Shown here in pieces: positions 33,991 to 46,031 of a stretch of 64,000 nt of DNA. The notes under the pieces are model-generated. The model was not told where the DNA came from. It saw only the letters and a list, made by a program, of their open reading frames with translations, and did no database searches. The first letter of the stretch is position 1. Each line of letters starts with the position of its first letter. Both the position numbers and the translations under genes were made by a program. The stretch covers positions 364,140,067 to 364,204,066 of the forward strand of contig OY728157.1 of the NCBI GenBank assembly GCA_963277665.1, given 5' to 3'. Source of the stretch: Viscum album. Lineage: Eukaryota > Streptophyta > Magnoliopsida > Santalales > Viscaceae.

Positions 33991-34301
33991 ATTCCCCTTC
34001 TTGGAGGGACGGTGCCTGGGGCTTCAGACCGTTTATAAGTCTTTGGCCCCTTTTCTTTGTCCTTACTTTTCTTATTCACTATAAGGACTGTGGGTTTGTC
34101 ATCCCCCATGTCCTTATCTACCTGGTGAGTTAAGGGCATAAGTTCTGATCTAGGCGCAACTCGAATAGTCTCTTCCAGCACATACAATTTCCTCTCATAG
34201 TGATGGATGACGCGTAAACTCCTCTGCCACTCTTGGAAATTGGTGCTGGTGAGAAGGTTTTCCTTCTCGAGTATGATTCACAATGATATGTTTGAAGTCA
34301 T
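33915..34301 (-). pseudogene. copia-2 gag, centre deleted, zinc knuckle with Tyr in place of last Cys
   Basis: N-terminus MTSN at 34301, then LLTSTNFQEWQRSLRVIHHY and YVLEE, aligned with copia-1. Then, after only about a dozen residues, the frame reaches QVDKDMGDDKPTVLIVNKKS, which in copia-1 lies some 130 codons further on. The central gag helices are therefore missing. The C-terminal knuckle (about 33918-33958) reads VCFSCGKQGHWKKNY, that is C-x2-C-x4-H-x4-Y. A stop lies near the start. Particle assembly would need the missing part. Confidence 0.85.
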
Positions 34302-36436
34302 TTTCTTGCCTTTTCTATAAATTAAGATGAGAAAAGGTTTAGTAATTTATTACAAAACTGAGACAAATAAATAAATTAATACTTATTAGTCTCCCACTAT
34401 TTTATCGAAATCCAATAGCCCTCACCATTGACTTCGGAATATTATGTTGCCTGAATATTCTAGTGGTAAGGATACATATTTCCCTTCACATTTCCCCAAA
34501 TTGGATTGGTCAAGAAACTTGAAGGAGTTTAGGTAGGCATTCCAAATGCCAACTGCATTAACTCATAGCTCCTTGATCCACTGAGTGGACTCCCCAATCT
34601 TGAAATCCTTTTATTTTGGATTTCCTCAACCTTTGCCTCTTGGTCACACCAAGTCCTACTGTGGCAGTCAACCCTTGATGCGAACCAAGTCAAGTCAACC
34701 CAAAACTTTGAATTATAATTCCCCGATAATTGTAAGCACCCCAACTAGGGTTGGTCAAGCACTTTGAACTATGGTTCGATTCTAACCAAGATTATGGAAG
34801 GCTATGCCGACTTAATATTTATTTGAGGGATTTTATCTTTATATGTAAATTTCCATTTTATTATCTTTTATTACATGCTCATTAATATTAAGTGGGATAT
34901 AATTAATTGTTAACCATGTCTAAGATATTATTTACATATAAGCTGGTTTAATTTTAGTTACATCTTGCATGCTCGTTTAATTCATTAATTGTGTGATCGT
35001 GACGACACACCCATAATAAATAAACCATACAATGGATAGAAATAAAATAAATGGTATGATCATGAGATTTTTTTATTGGTTAGTTTATCTAGCGGTTGAT
35101 AAACTAACCCAAGACTTAGGAGAGAAACACCTTTAACCTTTTGGGTTTGTGTTTACATATTTCAACCTATCCACCTTTGTATCTCCTTGGATTTGTTTCA
35201 CCTTGGATCCTGACTTGAGCCGCCTCCACTAGCTTGGGAACTCCATCCGTTACATATGTATTGTTCTCACACACAGGTGAGGGGTAAAAAGGGGGTTTTA
35301 CAAAAAATAATCCTTGGGCGTGCAGGCCCTACATATTAATGAAGAGAAGGCTCACAGACCAAAAAATTTAATAAATAAATTAAAGAAACCATTCACATAC
35401 AAAGGTCTTGGTATAGCTCATGATCATCCATACATGCAATGATATTTACAGATAAATAAAACTAGCATTCAATTCTTTAATCATTCTTGTTTAAAATAAA
35501 TCATGATTGAATAAATTAATTATCTTTAATTAATCAATCCTTTTATCTTAAACCCTTTTCTGGATTTCCTTTGAGATTCCCATCCATCATAATTTTAAAT
35601 AAATTAAAATTATCCTTGTACGTAACTTGTACCTTGGAGGTAACTCGGTGAATTACCGTTCATTACGCAGATGTTAAATTAAACACACATATATAAAACA
35701 CCTATCACGTGTTGTGCCTCAGCTTTACACCTGCACCATGGTACATGTCTCAAGGGTTTGTAAAATATAATAATAAGTTTTAATAAATCTACGTAATTTG
35801 GGTGAGTACACGGTGTGTAGTTCCGACTACACGACGTGTACTTTTCTTCATCATCCATCCAAAGTACATGCCCATGGACATGACATGTTAATGTACTTCG
35901 GAAATTTTCGGAGTACACAACGTGTTCAGTGGGACACATGCCATGTAGTTTCCGCGTTACACGGTTTCCAGCCGGGCAAGTCGTGTACGGGGTACACGGT
36001 CCAACCCTAACCCAAAGGGACTACATGCTGTGTTCTGTTGGACCACACGGTGTATAATCCGGAGACCGTGTGATACCTGTTCTTGGTCAACACACGGTGT
36101 CATAAATGACTTAGATAGGATCAATACACGGCCTGATTTGGCAGACCAGTCCGATGCATGAACCCAGACCACACGACGTGTACTTCCGAATACACACCGT
36201 GTATTTTCGTGTTGTATGACCAGGAACATTTGGATCCTCTGGATGAGATCCTCTATTTTATTTTAATCAAAAATTAAAATAAAAGGTCATTTTTTTATGG
36301 TGAACGAGAAATGATAGAGGAGGAATAGATCTTGAGATTTCATAATTAAATAATGATTAACTTGAATTGAAACAACTAAATTATTAAATGCGTAAATCAC
36401 CAATGAAAAAACTAAATAATTATAATCAACGATATG
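34302..36436 (-). other. Long untranslated leader of copia-2
   Basis: About 2.1 kb, homologous along its length to the copia-1 leader (14091-16253), without coding signal. It contains a conserved AACCTTTTGGGTT block near 35145, a TTAATTAATCAATCCTTTTATC block near 35530, and the palindrome cluster at 35807-36203. Conservation of layout in both copies shows that the long leader belongs to the family. Confidence 0.72.
35807..36203. repeat. Cluster of TACACGACGTGTA-like palindromes, copia-2 leader
   Basis: Units occur at 35807-35819 (TACACGGTGTGTA), 35828-35840 (perfect TACACGACGTGTA), 35914-35926 (TACACAACGTGTT), 35983-35999 (two facing half-units), 36021-36035 (CTACATGCTGTGTTC), 36042-36056 (CCACACGGTGTATA core), 36088-36101 (CACACGGTGTC core), 36169-36182 (CACACGACGTGTA core) and 36191-36203 (TACACACCGTGTA). 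Each has a CACG/CGTG or CATG/TGTG pair around a one- to three-base centre. The spacing is irregular. Confidence 0.82.
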
Positions 36437-36451
36437 ACCCCTTTGATACCA
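36437..36451 (-). other. Primer-binding site, initiator tRNA-Met, copia-2
   Basis: The element strand reads TGGTATCAAAGGGGT two bases inside the 5' LTR. It differs from the copia-1 site at one base. Confidence 0.86.
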
Positions 36452-36453
36452 CT

Positions 36454-38428
36454 TTTAGGTTTCAGGCATAGTGGAAGCGCATTGGTGGTGGTGCCCAACT
36501 TTTATTTTAGCGTTAAACAATGTTCAATCCGAGATTTGTCACGATATAAAACACAGGATCTTCGGAATAGAACGAAGAACGAAAAACAAAAGAGAGAGTC
36601 CCAGAACCATAGAGATAGGATCATCATATATTGGTTATAATTAATTTAATTAATTCACAAGAATTACCTTGGTAGAATTATTTATTCGTTGATGTCTCCG
36701 GTCATGATCTTGTGATCCATCGTTGCATCGTAGAATCCATGTGTAGGATTCCTCTAGCGCTGATCCACATGTGTGCCACGTATCTCTGGACGTTGCCGAA
36801 GGGATATCCATGTGCTAGCATGAAAGAACCTTTGATTGCGATGTCCACCTTCGATCGCCTTGATCTGATGGAGGAGGATCTCTCTCGGTCTTTAGAGCAT
36901 TCTTGGAGGAAGTAGTTCTTTCGGCCTTGAAAGAATTCTCCAGAATTGTTGTGCACAATGATTTTCTATTGGAAAAGCGTTGGGGTTGTGAGGATATTTA
37001 TAATCGGGATTGAGGTTATAGATTTATGATAATAAATAAATGTGTCACACATTTTATTTATTTCATTAACTCTTATTGAAAATCCCTATGTCGAATTATT
37101 AATTCCTTGACATGCGCCCACACTAATTATAATAAATATCATTTAATAAAACAATATTATATCCTCAAAATCCTGACCGGAAAAACTACACGGCATGTAG
37201 TCATTAATACACGACGTGTACTCATTTTTCATAAAACTACATGGTGTGTATATTTAATATACATGACATGTACTTTTATTTTAGATTTTTCTTTATTACC
37301 TCCATCAAATTTATTAGACCTTGAGTAATGGCTATTTATTTCTTAAATAAATGTAACTGCATTACTCGCTAATAAATATATTATTTTACCCACAATATAT
37401 TCTGTTGAATAACTAGTGTCGAAATAAATGTGATCAGGCATACTTAAATAATTATTAAACCACAGTCTGGAATAATCTTTATTCCACTTGTTAAATTTAT
37501 ATTTAACTGAGATACATGGACACACTTAGTGTGTGACCCTCTAGGCCTCTTTCTCAGTGTCATTAGACGGAGCCTGCCTAAAGTCCAAGGTTAGTGTCTA
37601 AAAACACGCCAAGTCACCCATAGAGAAAGAATTTAACACTGCAATGATGTGTCACCTCATACGAACGCTTTCCATGTAATATAATCCCTTTTTCTCGATA
37701 TCTCTAATCAAGTACGTTGCATTCTAGTGCCATCAAACCATGTGCTCGATTATTCTTTCTTTGACTTTCTGGAATTTAACTCGACCATACCTTACCATTT
37801 CCATAGATTTATTTAGGCTATATCAATTCCATCAAAGGGCCTGAGATATCTACTTCTGTTATAGAACAGAAGGGACAAATCCTTTCTCACATTATCTATT
37901 AATGCAGTATTACTCGTGATACACCCAACGTATCCTACCTCGCTGCGAATAGTGTGTCATCAGAGTTTTTGTTAATACATCTAAGTGCATGAGTTGTAAT
38001 ACCCATTAATAATAATCTTAAAGTCTAAATAACAATACACACGTCCGCAGATAGGAACATCCAATGACACTATGAAATGTGGATTTCCTACTGGCGGGTC
38101 TCGTTCTCATAATATCCTCCTGGATATTAACATGGGTGCACACCATGAGAAGGTTCCTCAAAGTTTTATGAGTCCTCACCCCTAATGACCTGTATTATTT
38201 GTTTCCCTCAAATAAAATAATCCGACCATAGAACATATATTCAAGAACAGTGTTATGGCACTTTCGGGTTCTCATAATAGTAGGGATCCGCTATGACCCT
38301 TTAACGCAACAGTTGTCCTTAGGACATTATCACATGAATTGTCACGCAGAAGAACAATCAAGATGTGATAAGGTATTTATTAATGAATAAAGTACAAAGT
38401 AGTTGGTTCTAGGCCACCAACTCCAACA
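36454..38428 (-). repeat. copia-2 LTR (right; 5' LTR)
   Basis: Plus-strand start TTTAGGTTTCAGG is a mutated TGTAGGTTCCGGG. It ends CCAACTCCAACA. It aligns with 28816-30789 along its length. Confidence 0.92.
37187..37271. repeat. Palindrome cluster in copia-2 5' LTR
   Basis: Units occur at 37187-37199 (TACACGGCATGTA), 37208-37220 (perfect TACACGACGTGTA), 37238-37250 (TACATGGTGTGTA) and 37259-37271 (TACATGACATGTA). Position and order match the other LTR. Confidence 0.82.
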
Positions 38429-38433
38429 GGATG
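38429..38433. repeat. Target-site duplication GGATG, right
   Basis: Exact match with 28811-28815. Confidence 0.88.
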
Positions 38434-38799
38434 AACCTATACATCAAAGGTAGAGTTGGGATAAAGGGCCTCCTATCTATCAGACAGGGTGGCCCTCTAG
38501 GAGGTGGATTAGACAAAAGAATTAATGGAATAATATATGGAGTTAGAGGTGGATGATGCTTTGATATAATTTAACTACCCAAACCTCCAGGTGGTCCATA
38601 ATAGGATCAAGGTTCTGGTGTTCATGGAAGTTGATAGATGCATTCTATTGAGGATTTTGATTTGGAAAAATTTGACAAGGCTCAAGGTACGATTTAGATA
38701 TTTTTTTATAGCAACACCCATACTTGTGAACACCTCCACAAGACATTATTTTACTTCCATATAATCAATCTAAGATTTATAAATCTTAGTATATTTCAT
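38434..38799 (+). pseudogene. Continuation of the gypsy-3 interior
   Basis: Sequence on the far side of the copia-2 insertion, continuous with 28810 once copia-2 is removed. No open frame. A GGGTGGCCCTCTAGGAGG stretch may be gag-like, but this is not certain. It ends where the LARD-like LTR starts. Confidence 0.35.
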
Positions 38800-40929
38800 T
38801 TTAATACCTTAATATTTTAAAAAATAAAACTATGTTCGAGAGGGTATACGACATACAACACAGAGCCTAAACAAACCATAGAATATTATTATTTAAATAT
38901 GACTATTATAACCTACCTGTTAAACTGGATGGTCTAATTAGGATTAAATTATTTATGAAATATATATAAATTTCCAACTGAATATAAATGTATTTATAAA
39001 TTATTAGTAATTAACCACTCAATTTTTAGTATCTTCATTTTATTTTTTCAAAAATACGTTTTCTTCAAAATTGGTTTTTATTATTTTTTATGATAAAATG
39101 TTATAATTAATTTCTAAAACATTTAGAAATTTTATTTTATAAACATTATATGAGTTTGGAAATTATAATTTCAAAATCATTTTAAGGTAAATTTTTTAGA
39201 TTTTTCTGAAATGGTTACTTTTTCAATAAATAACAAAAAATACTATTTTTTATTGAAAACTGAAATTTATTTTATAGTATTTACAAAGTAAAATTATATT
39301 TCAAATTAGTTTCAAAGTTTAAGTAGTTAATTTTTATTAAAAAATAATAAAATTATAGTCTTTTTAATGAATTTTATACTTAAATTTTTTATAAAAACAT
39401 TTTCATACTTAACAATTCATTTTTTGGAAAAACTATTTTTTATTTCATTTTGAATTTTAATTTTAAATTAATTTATACCAATTCTATAATGTGAATCTTG
39501 AAAAATGGATTCTATATTTTTAATAACGAGGTAAAATTTTGGTAAATAGATCCCTTTAATTTTTGGTCATTATAAATAACAAAGTAAATAATTATCACCA
39601 CAATAAGGGTAAATCAGGTAATTAAGGTTAAAAATAATATTATAAGGAATAAAAAATGACCCTAATACTTGAATTTATTTTATTTTATGAGTTTATAAAT
39701 CCATGTCCATAAAAGTTTATAAAATATTGCAAATTGGTGCCATATTTATTTTATTTTTCCGTTTATATTATTTTATGTAAAGAAAAATAAAAAATGTAAT
39801 TCTCTTTGTTTTATTTTCTATAAATTTTTGAAATCAGGATAAAAAAAGGATATGTTTAGTTATAAAAGGGTTATTTTTAAATATAAATTATTTTTTTATC
39901 ATGTTAATTTATTTATATTTTTTAGTTATGATATAATTACCTAAAATGATTATGCAATGTTGACACAGTATTTATTCAATTAATAGAAAAGTAAAAATAA
40001 ACGATTTTAAAAATATTAAAAGTTATATAATATTAATAAATAATTATATTAAATGAATTTATTAGATAAATATAACATTTTAGTTATGTGTTAAAGTATT
40101 ATATTATAAATCCTTTACTGTAATGTTGTTTTTAAATTCAAATAAAATGAGTTGAGTCAAAAAGGACATTAATGATATTTTATGTTAAATAATATTTTAT
40201 TAAATTGTTTAAAAGTCATATTTTTTTTCAAAAGAAAAATTAGGGATATTAAATATTATAAAATTTATATCTTGGCCATTTATTATGATATCATTACCTT
40301 ATAAGTCAAATTTTCACTCATATATATTGAAAAAGGCATTACCACAATTATGGTTAAAATCAGTTAATGAAGGGGTTAATACAAAATATAAGATTTAAAA
40401 TGATATAGAAAACTATAAAAATTTTATTTTATGTTTATAATAATACCATTTATTACATATATTTTAATAAATATAATTTTGGAACCATTTGACATGAGCT
40501 AGACACATATTATATTATAATATTTCATATAATTTAAAAAATGACAAATATGATATTTTATAATAAATAAAGTTATTTTAAATGATTTAAAATTAATAAA
40601 ACTACTATATTAGGTAAAGTGATTTTAATATGGTTTAAAATATAAACCATGAACTATTTTTGAGATAAGTGTTCTTTTATAGAAAATATCATGACCCCTA
40701 AAGAGTAAAAAACAATATTATTATAGTAATTGTCAAAAAGGGTTAAGAGACGTGAAAAAAAGATATAGGTGAAAACATCACCTAAAATTGTGTAATTTTT
40801 TGTATGAAATTATTGTGAATAATTATCATCTTATATTCAAATTATATTAATTTAGATCAATTTTAATATGAAAATTAATTTATATTAATTTAATACTTTA
40901 TGAAATTCCAAGAATGCCCCACCCCTCAT

Positions 40930-40939
40930 TATAAAAGGG
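40930..40939 (+). promoter_or_regulatory. Likely LTR promoter TATA box (5' LTR)
   Basis: TATAAAAGGG, preceded by a CCCC-rich stretch and followed by CCCCTCTCAT. The same box is kept at 59135 in the other LTR. It is the best TATA candidate in this LTR in the element orientation. Confidence 0.6.
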
Positions 40940-41239
40940 AACCCCTCTCATATTCTCTAAACACTTCAATAAGAATTTGGTTTAGAAAATTAATAACCAA
41001 ATATATTCATAAAATCCCTTAAAATGTTCTGTAGGTCTTATTTTTGGTATAATTTCAACCTTAGAAGGCTTAAGGTTTTAGGAAAAGACGGTTATTTGAA
41101 GAAGAGGTGTAACTTTTTACCGACTATTTTAGTATTATTTATTTATATAATTCCTTAAAATATTCTTAAATAATTATGAAATAACAATAAAATTATATTA
41201 AATATAAATATAAATATTTATTTTAATTTAATAACCTAA

Positions 41240-41765
41240 ATCTATATCCTCATCCATCAAATGTGAGACGAAACTATTTTTCATGTGTGCAACGAACTAC
41301 AGCCTCACGACCTGATGTAATTTGTTTTCCATAATCACCTCCCAAGTATGGTTATAATGATGTATTTAATGTATACATATATTATATTAATGAAATAATT
41401 ATTATCATTTAAAGATAATATATCATCTAATTTCTTACCTTTCCATATTTTGAAAAATGATAACGCCATTTGTGTGGATGTGTGGATTCCCACCTCCACG
41501 AAGTGATGAGATTTGTTTCCATAACCAAATCACACGGATGTTTTATATAAGTGAATTTAAATAAATTAAATTAAATTTATTATTTAATAATCATTCCATA
41601 AATATAAAATAACACTAAACTTCTTTTCATCACGATCTTTGAAAATGGAAACGTTACTCATGCATATGTATAGTCTACCATCTCCATGATGATAATATTG
41701 TACATTTTTCATAACCATATTTCATGGTTGGTTTTAAAGTATAATTGATGTATAAAAATGATAAT
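41240..41765. repeat. Three diverged tandem units of about 190 bp in the LARD-like LTR
   Basis: Each unit holds a GAAAA-ATGA(T/A)AACG.. word, a CATG.GT..A..TCCACCTCCACGA-type word, then TT(T/G)TTCCATAACCA and a GGTT/GGATG...TAT(A/T)A tail. They start near 41262, 41452 and 41642. The right LTR has the matching units near 59440, 59600 and 59790. Confidence 0.6.
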
Positions 41766-41984
41766 TATTTCATTATTATTATTTTTATATGACCAAGTAA
41801 TGATATCATTGACCATATTCAACTTACCAAAGTGATTTTGGATATAGGATCTAAATATCATCAAAACATCCGATGTGAACTTAACTGATTAAGTAATTGT
41901 ATAAATAATGGTAATAAATGAAAAAAGGGAATATTAAATGTGAAAAAAGTTCTTAATTAGTTTAATATTTAACATTAATTTATT

Positions 41985-41989
41985 ATTTA
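41985..41989. repeat. Left target-site copy of the chromovirus (ATTTA)
   Basis: ATTTA immediately before TGTCACGACC. The right copy is not present because the right end of the insertion was deleted. Confidence 0.45.
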
Positions 41990-44900
41990 TGTCACGACCC
42001 CCTACTGTGAAGGTGTAGCCCTCCTAGGCCGAAAATGTGAGAAGGGAGATAATGACCCCCGAGTCCCACCTACAGTAGGCATCGGGTTGGCGAGTAGCAC
42101 CGAGGGTATAATAAACACACAAATGGGAGGCATTACCATCTAAGAGAACACATGCGAAAGAGAGAGATATTACAGACACCAAAAAACTCTAACTTAGACT
42201 ACAATATAAAAGAAATACCAAGTGCACATATGTAATGTCCTGAAAAACTAATAAAACTGAAAGGGAGAAATTCAAGTACCAAAAGAAAGTAAAAATAGGT
42301 GCGACCACGAAGCCCAAACAGCTCCTACAACCCCAAGCTAGTAGTAACGAGACTGATCCACAACATGCTCCAAGTGACCTGAAAATTAGTTTATATATAC
42401 ATAGGGTGAGTATAACTGTATACTCAGTAGGATCCTCCCCAGAGCCTCTCATGCAAAAGTAAAGAAAGAATGCTAAAGCACAGTGAAAAAAAGTGAAACT
42501 AAATCGTCACCTAAATAGGTATACTATGTTTCCAGGCTCACCATGGATACTCTCACCAAGTATCGCATACAAAAGTATATAATATAATAAATAAAATAAA
42601 TGGTACCCCGCTACTACTTCCCCACCGATTGACCGATTTTCCCCAATGTCGCACGTACTAAGCATCTCTCTCCAAAAATGCTTGCCCGCAGACACCTGGG
42701 AGAAGGACCAAAACATGCACCTCATGGAAAAAAACACCATGTCCATGAAAACAAAGTAACCAGGTAGTTTCTAGGAGCCACCACATCTCGCATAATGTGT
42801 ATCATACGTCGGGTATTAAACCTCAAGCCATTATAGCCCATACACTGAGCATGGATCCTCAGGCCATCATATCCTATAAACGTTACACCCGTAGTAGTCC
42901 ATAGGAAACTATATCAAGAATATATGTCTGTGAATAACCACAATCCATTACAACCCTCTACACACATATATTAGGAAAACTAAACAATGTGCCTACCAAC
43001 ACAGGTAATTACCAAGAGAAGAGAGCAGGGCCAAAGGGGGTAATCAGCCATCCATCCTCCCACCAGAATGTTGGGGAAAACACCCCCAAGGGCTCAGAAT
43101 CCCTGGGGTGTTAGTTTTCCTAACTGATGAGGTAGAGTAGTGCATAGAAACAAAAAAATTATAGAATTTACTATAGATCACAACCACACTATGGGAATAG
43201 CCTAGTTTAGACTCAACTGCAGCTAATGTCTCTTCGAATCCCTACTACCACTTATAAGACTAAGAATCCTATAAGCACACAACCATTTAAAGAGAATTAT
43301 TACATTACTTTATTCCCTTTTTATCAGTTTCACTTTACATTAATTAATTCTTGAAACATTAATTAACCATTAACAATTCCACATTATATTTCATTAGCAT
43401 CACACCTAAAGTCCACTGTTCCTTTAAATTGTAACCCCAAAATTGTGTCCCAGCAAGCTCCAACCCTATGGGTTAACATCATTTATTCAATCATTTATTA
43501 ACAACATTATTACTTTCCCATATTCCTAGGCATTCTATAAAAACATTCTAAGCTACTAAACACAAGGGGGATCAACATGGTGGGTAGTTGAACTACCCTT
43601 TAAGTCTTTTCTACCTATAGCAAGAGCATAGACCCATACTCCCTTGAGAATCTAAACATGAAAAGAACATGGCATACCGCGTACACCTTCTCCCCTTTTT
43701 GGAAGGAGTGTATTCAATACTAGATACCTTGAGCAGTGGGGAAAGTAAAGTAGATAAACAATCCACAATAATCAGCAAGCATCCAAATATTTACATCCAA
43801 CCCCCTTCATAATCTTCAGTGTCCTCCCCGATGCCCACATACATAAACCGATGCATCTATCCACTCTAGGAGTCAACCGTTTCCACAACCAATGGGACCC
43901 CCTGCCCCCACATATCACAACAGCTATCCAGGCTCACATTATAATAAAATCAGCAAGAAAACAAACATCATATCAATTGGGATCTTGGCCCTTAAACAAG
44001 TAAGAGGGTAACTTAGAACCCTACAAGGAATTATCTTTTATCAAATAACCAGTTCTTTAATCCATCTTGGATTAACCAATTTATTATTCATAGGTTCCAA
44101 TGATGGGAAACCTAAATAGTAATCTATCACAAATAATTAAACATGCTTACTGCATCAATTTGATTCACACCAAAATACAATAAGAAGAACCAGATTCATT
44201 TACATGCCTCTTTATCTTTGACAATTATTTTACAATTAATCCTAGTTTACCTTCTTTACCAATTCCCATCAAGAACTAAAAGCTAAAAAAAGAAAGTATA
44301 AATATCACACTATCTTGAAAAATAAGAGGCAATAATATACGATCGATATCAATTTATTTATCCGGTTCAAATATTTATTATTTCAATTCCATTGTGATCT
44401 AGTGGGCCAAAACATGCTAACTCTACAGTTGAACATAAAATAATAGGGAAGCAATGAATCCTCTTCCTTAAAAGGTTTCTGATTCTATTTGAATAGACTA
44501 ACAAAATAGATCACGATCACCTCTCTTGGAGGAATTCATCCACCCGAGGATGTGGAGACAACACCATACCGGCCAATACCCAGGAAAAGTCCATTAGGAA
44601 CATGGAGATATCATTACATAAAACTGAAATAATAAACAAAAGGAGATAGAACCAAAATAATGATGATAGATCATACCTTATATCAAATATTGATCGATAC
44701 TGCTTGGTTGCACTAAAAATAGAAGTCTCCTTTTCAGTAAGAAGAAATTGATGGGGAACCAATACAAGGAGAAAAGTTTGATCAAAAAACTCTTATGGAA
44801 GGAAAGAAAGGTTCGAGCATCTCGCACTAGATAACAAGGAGGGATAATAAGGGAGGAAGATATCTCGTCCATTTTGAAGATTTAACGGAGCAACGATTTA

Positions 44901-45699
44901 AGATACACTGGATTTTCCATTAAAACTGTATCACATTAAACCACATGATTTGACCAAGTAAATGAATCCAGAGCCTTAGAAAAATTAATATAGGAGTTAT
45001 GGGCTTTGAATCAGCATTAAATCCATTAAAACAAGTCCTTGAATGCGTTTTACATCAAAGAAAATGTTAAATTTGTGAAACTGGAAAAATATGGAAATTT
45101 GGAAAAGGAAATATGAAACAGTAACTGTGAGAAAATAAATGTGAGATAGTAACTCTGAGACATTAACTCTGAGACAGTAACTATGTGAAAGTAACTGTGA
45201 GACAATAACTATAAGATAGTAACTCTGAGATAGTAACTCTGAGATAGTAGCTCCGAGACAGTACCTATGAGATGGTAACTGTGAGACATTAACTATGAGA
45301 TAGTAAATGTCAAACAGTAAATGTGATACATTAACTGTGAGATAGTAATTTTGAGACAATAACTATGATAAATTAACTGTGATATAGTAAATATGAGATA
45401 GTAACTGTGAGACAATAACTCTGAGACAGTAACTCTGAGACAGTAACTATGAGACAGTAACTATAAGACAATAAGTGTGAGACTGTAACTGTGAGACAGT
45501 AACTCTGAGACAGTAACTTTGAGATAGTAATTGTGATACAGTAACTCTGAGACACCATCACAATGTTCATAAAACTAGAAACATTGTTCACAGAACTAAA
45601 AATTTGGCAGTGTTGGGGATGAGTAACCTTGACCTCCTAGAACACCTCAACCACCAGATTTTAGAAAGGGAATGAAAAAGGGTGGTTTGGGATATTACA
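41990..45699 (-). repeat. Chromovirus LTR (left; 3' LTR), 3710 bp
   Basis: In element orientation it starts TGTAATATCCCAAACC (at 45699) and ends GGTCGTGACA (at 41990), with proper TG..CA ends. It aligns with 50752-54503. The minisatellite occupies 45117-45555. Open frames inside (42189-42746, 44517-44872) are not gene-like. Confidence 0.88.
45117..45555. repeat. 14-bp minisatellite in the left chromovirus LTR, about 31 units
   Basis: The unit is close to GAGACAGTAACTGT, repeated head to tail with variation (GAGATAGTAACTCT and similar). Because 14 x 3 = 42, the minus strand stays open over long stretches with a 14-residue period rich in SYCL.VTVS.LL. The reading frame is a by-product of the unit, not evidence of a gene. 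Each unit holds a CAGTWACTG near-palindrome. Confidence 0.92.
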
Positions 45700-45924
45700 T
45701 CAGATAACTCTCAAAATATTATTGTCCTAGAGAATTCAAAACTAACCCAAAAGGAAACAGAAAAGGGGTCCGAACAACCACTCATCGAGATACCTGTCAA
45801 AAGAGAGCAAGCCATAAGAAGCACCAAAAGAAATCCATCTTATAAACATGAAAGGTATAAAACCACAAAGAAAAAATCATTACATGAAAAGAGTTAAATA
45901 TCAAAAAAATATATGTACTAATAA
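45700..45924 (-). other. Spacer between pol and 3' LTR of the chromovirus
   Basis: No coding signal. The polypurine tract next to the LTR is not clear: the element strand reads GAGAGTTATCTGA before the LTR, possibly a decayed tract. Confidence 0.4.
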
Positions 45925-46031
45925 CATATCTATGACTCACATTCCCAGGGACTCTCCTCCATGCCACTGTGTCGTCACAAGATATGAACCAAGGGGATAG
46001 AACGCCCACACAACACCTTATCTTTGTGGTC
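45925..46031 (-). pseudogene. Chromodomain-like C-terminus of chromovirus integrase
   Basis: After ERPIEI and one stop the minus strand reads DHKDKVLCGRSIPLVHIL, a stop where a Trp codon would be (TGA for TGG), then RHSGMEESPWECES. This fits the family pattern VL..(K/R).(I/V)P.VKVLW..H..EEATWE.E of the chromodomain fused to integrase in Tekay/Del-type chromoviruses. The domain is thought to steer integration to heterochromatin. The two stops make it non-functional. Confidence 0.75.

Larger units (their letters stand above)
30804..34301 (-). pseudogene. copia-2 gag-pol polyprotein, inactivated, gag centre deleted
   Basis: The start codon is at 34301 (complement 34299-34301, MTSN...), aligned with the copia-1 start. 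The stop TAG at 30804-30806 lies three bases from the polypurine tract. The order is gag, knuckle, protease, integrase, RT, RNase H. Several domains are open over 70-90 residues, so this copy is better kept than copia-1, but stops, frameshifts and the gag deletion make it non-functional. The difference in length from copia-1 (about 400 bp) is explained by the missing gag centre. Confidence 0.88.
28811..38433 (-). mobile_element. copia-2: complete Ty1/copia LTR retrotransposon with GGATG target duplication
   Basis: LTRs of about 1975 bp (28816-30789 and 36454-38428) flank a 5664-bp interior coding on the minus strand: gag, zinc knuckle, protease, integrase, RT, RNase H. The 5-bp target duplication GGATG at 28811-28815 and 38429-38433 is exact. 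PBS and polypurine tract are in place. It belongs to the same family as copia-1 (same leader, same polyprotein start and end, same LTR core) but its LTRs form a separate subfamily. About 0.4 kb is missing from the centre of gag. LTRs differ at about one site in eight by eye. It inserted into gypsy-3. Confidence 0.92.
38800..41989 (+). repeat. LARD-like 5' LTR, first part
   Basis: Aligns with 57009-60130. The start TTTAATACC corresponds to TGTAACACC in the right copy. It ends at ATTTA, where the chromovirus inserted. It contains the TATA box at 40930 and three related units of about 190 bp at 41240-41760. Confidence 0.88.

Noticed and set aside
44997..45591. Two repeat-rich open frames on the minus strand (120 and 72 residues)
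   Set aside because: The same minisatellite by-product in the left LTR.
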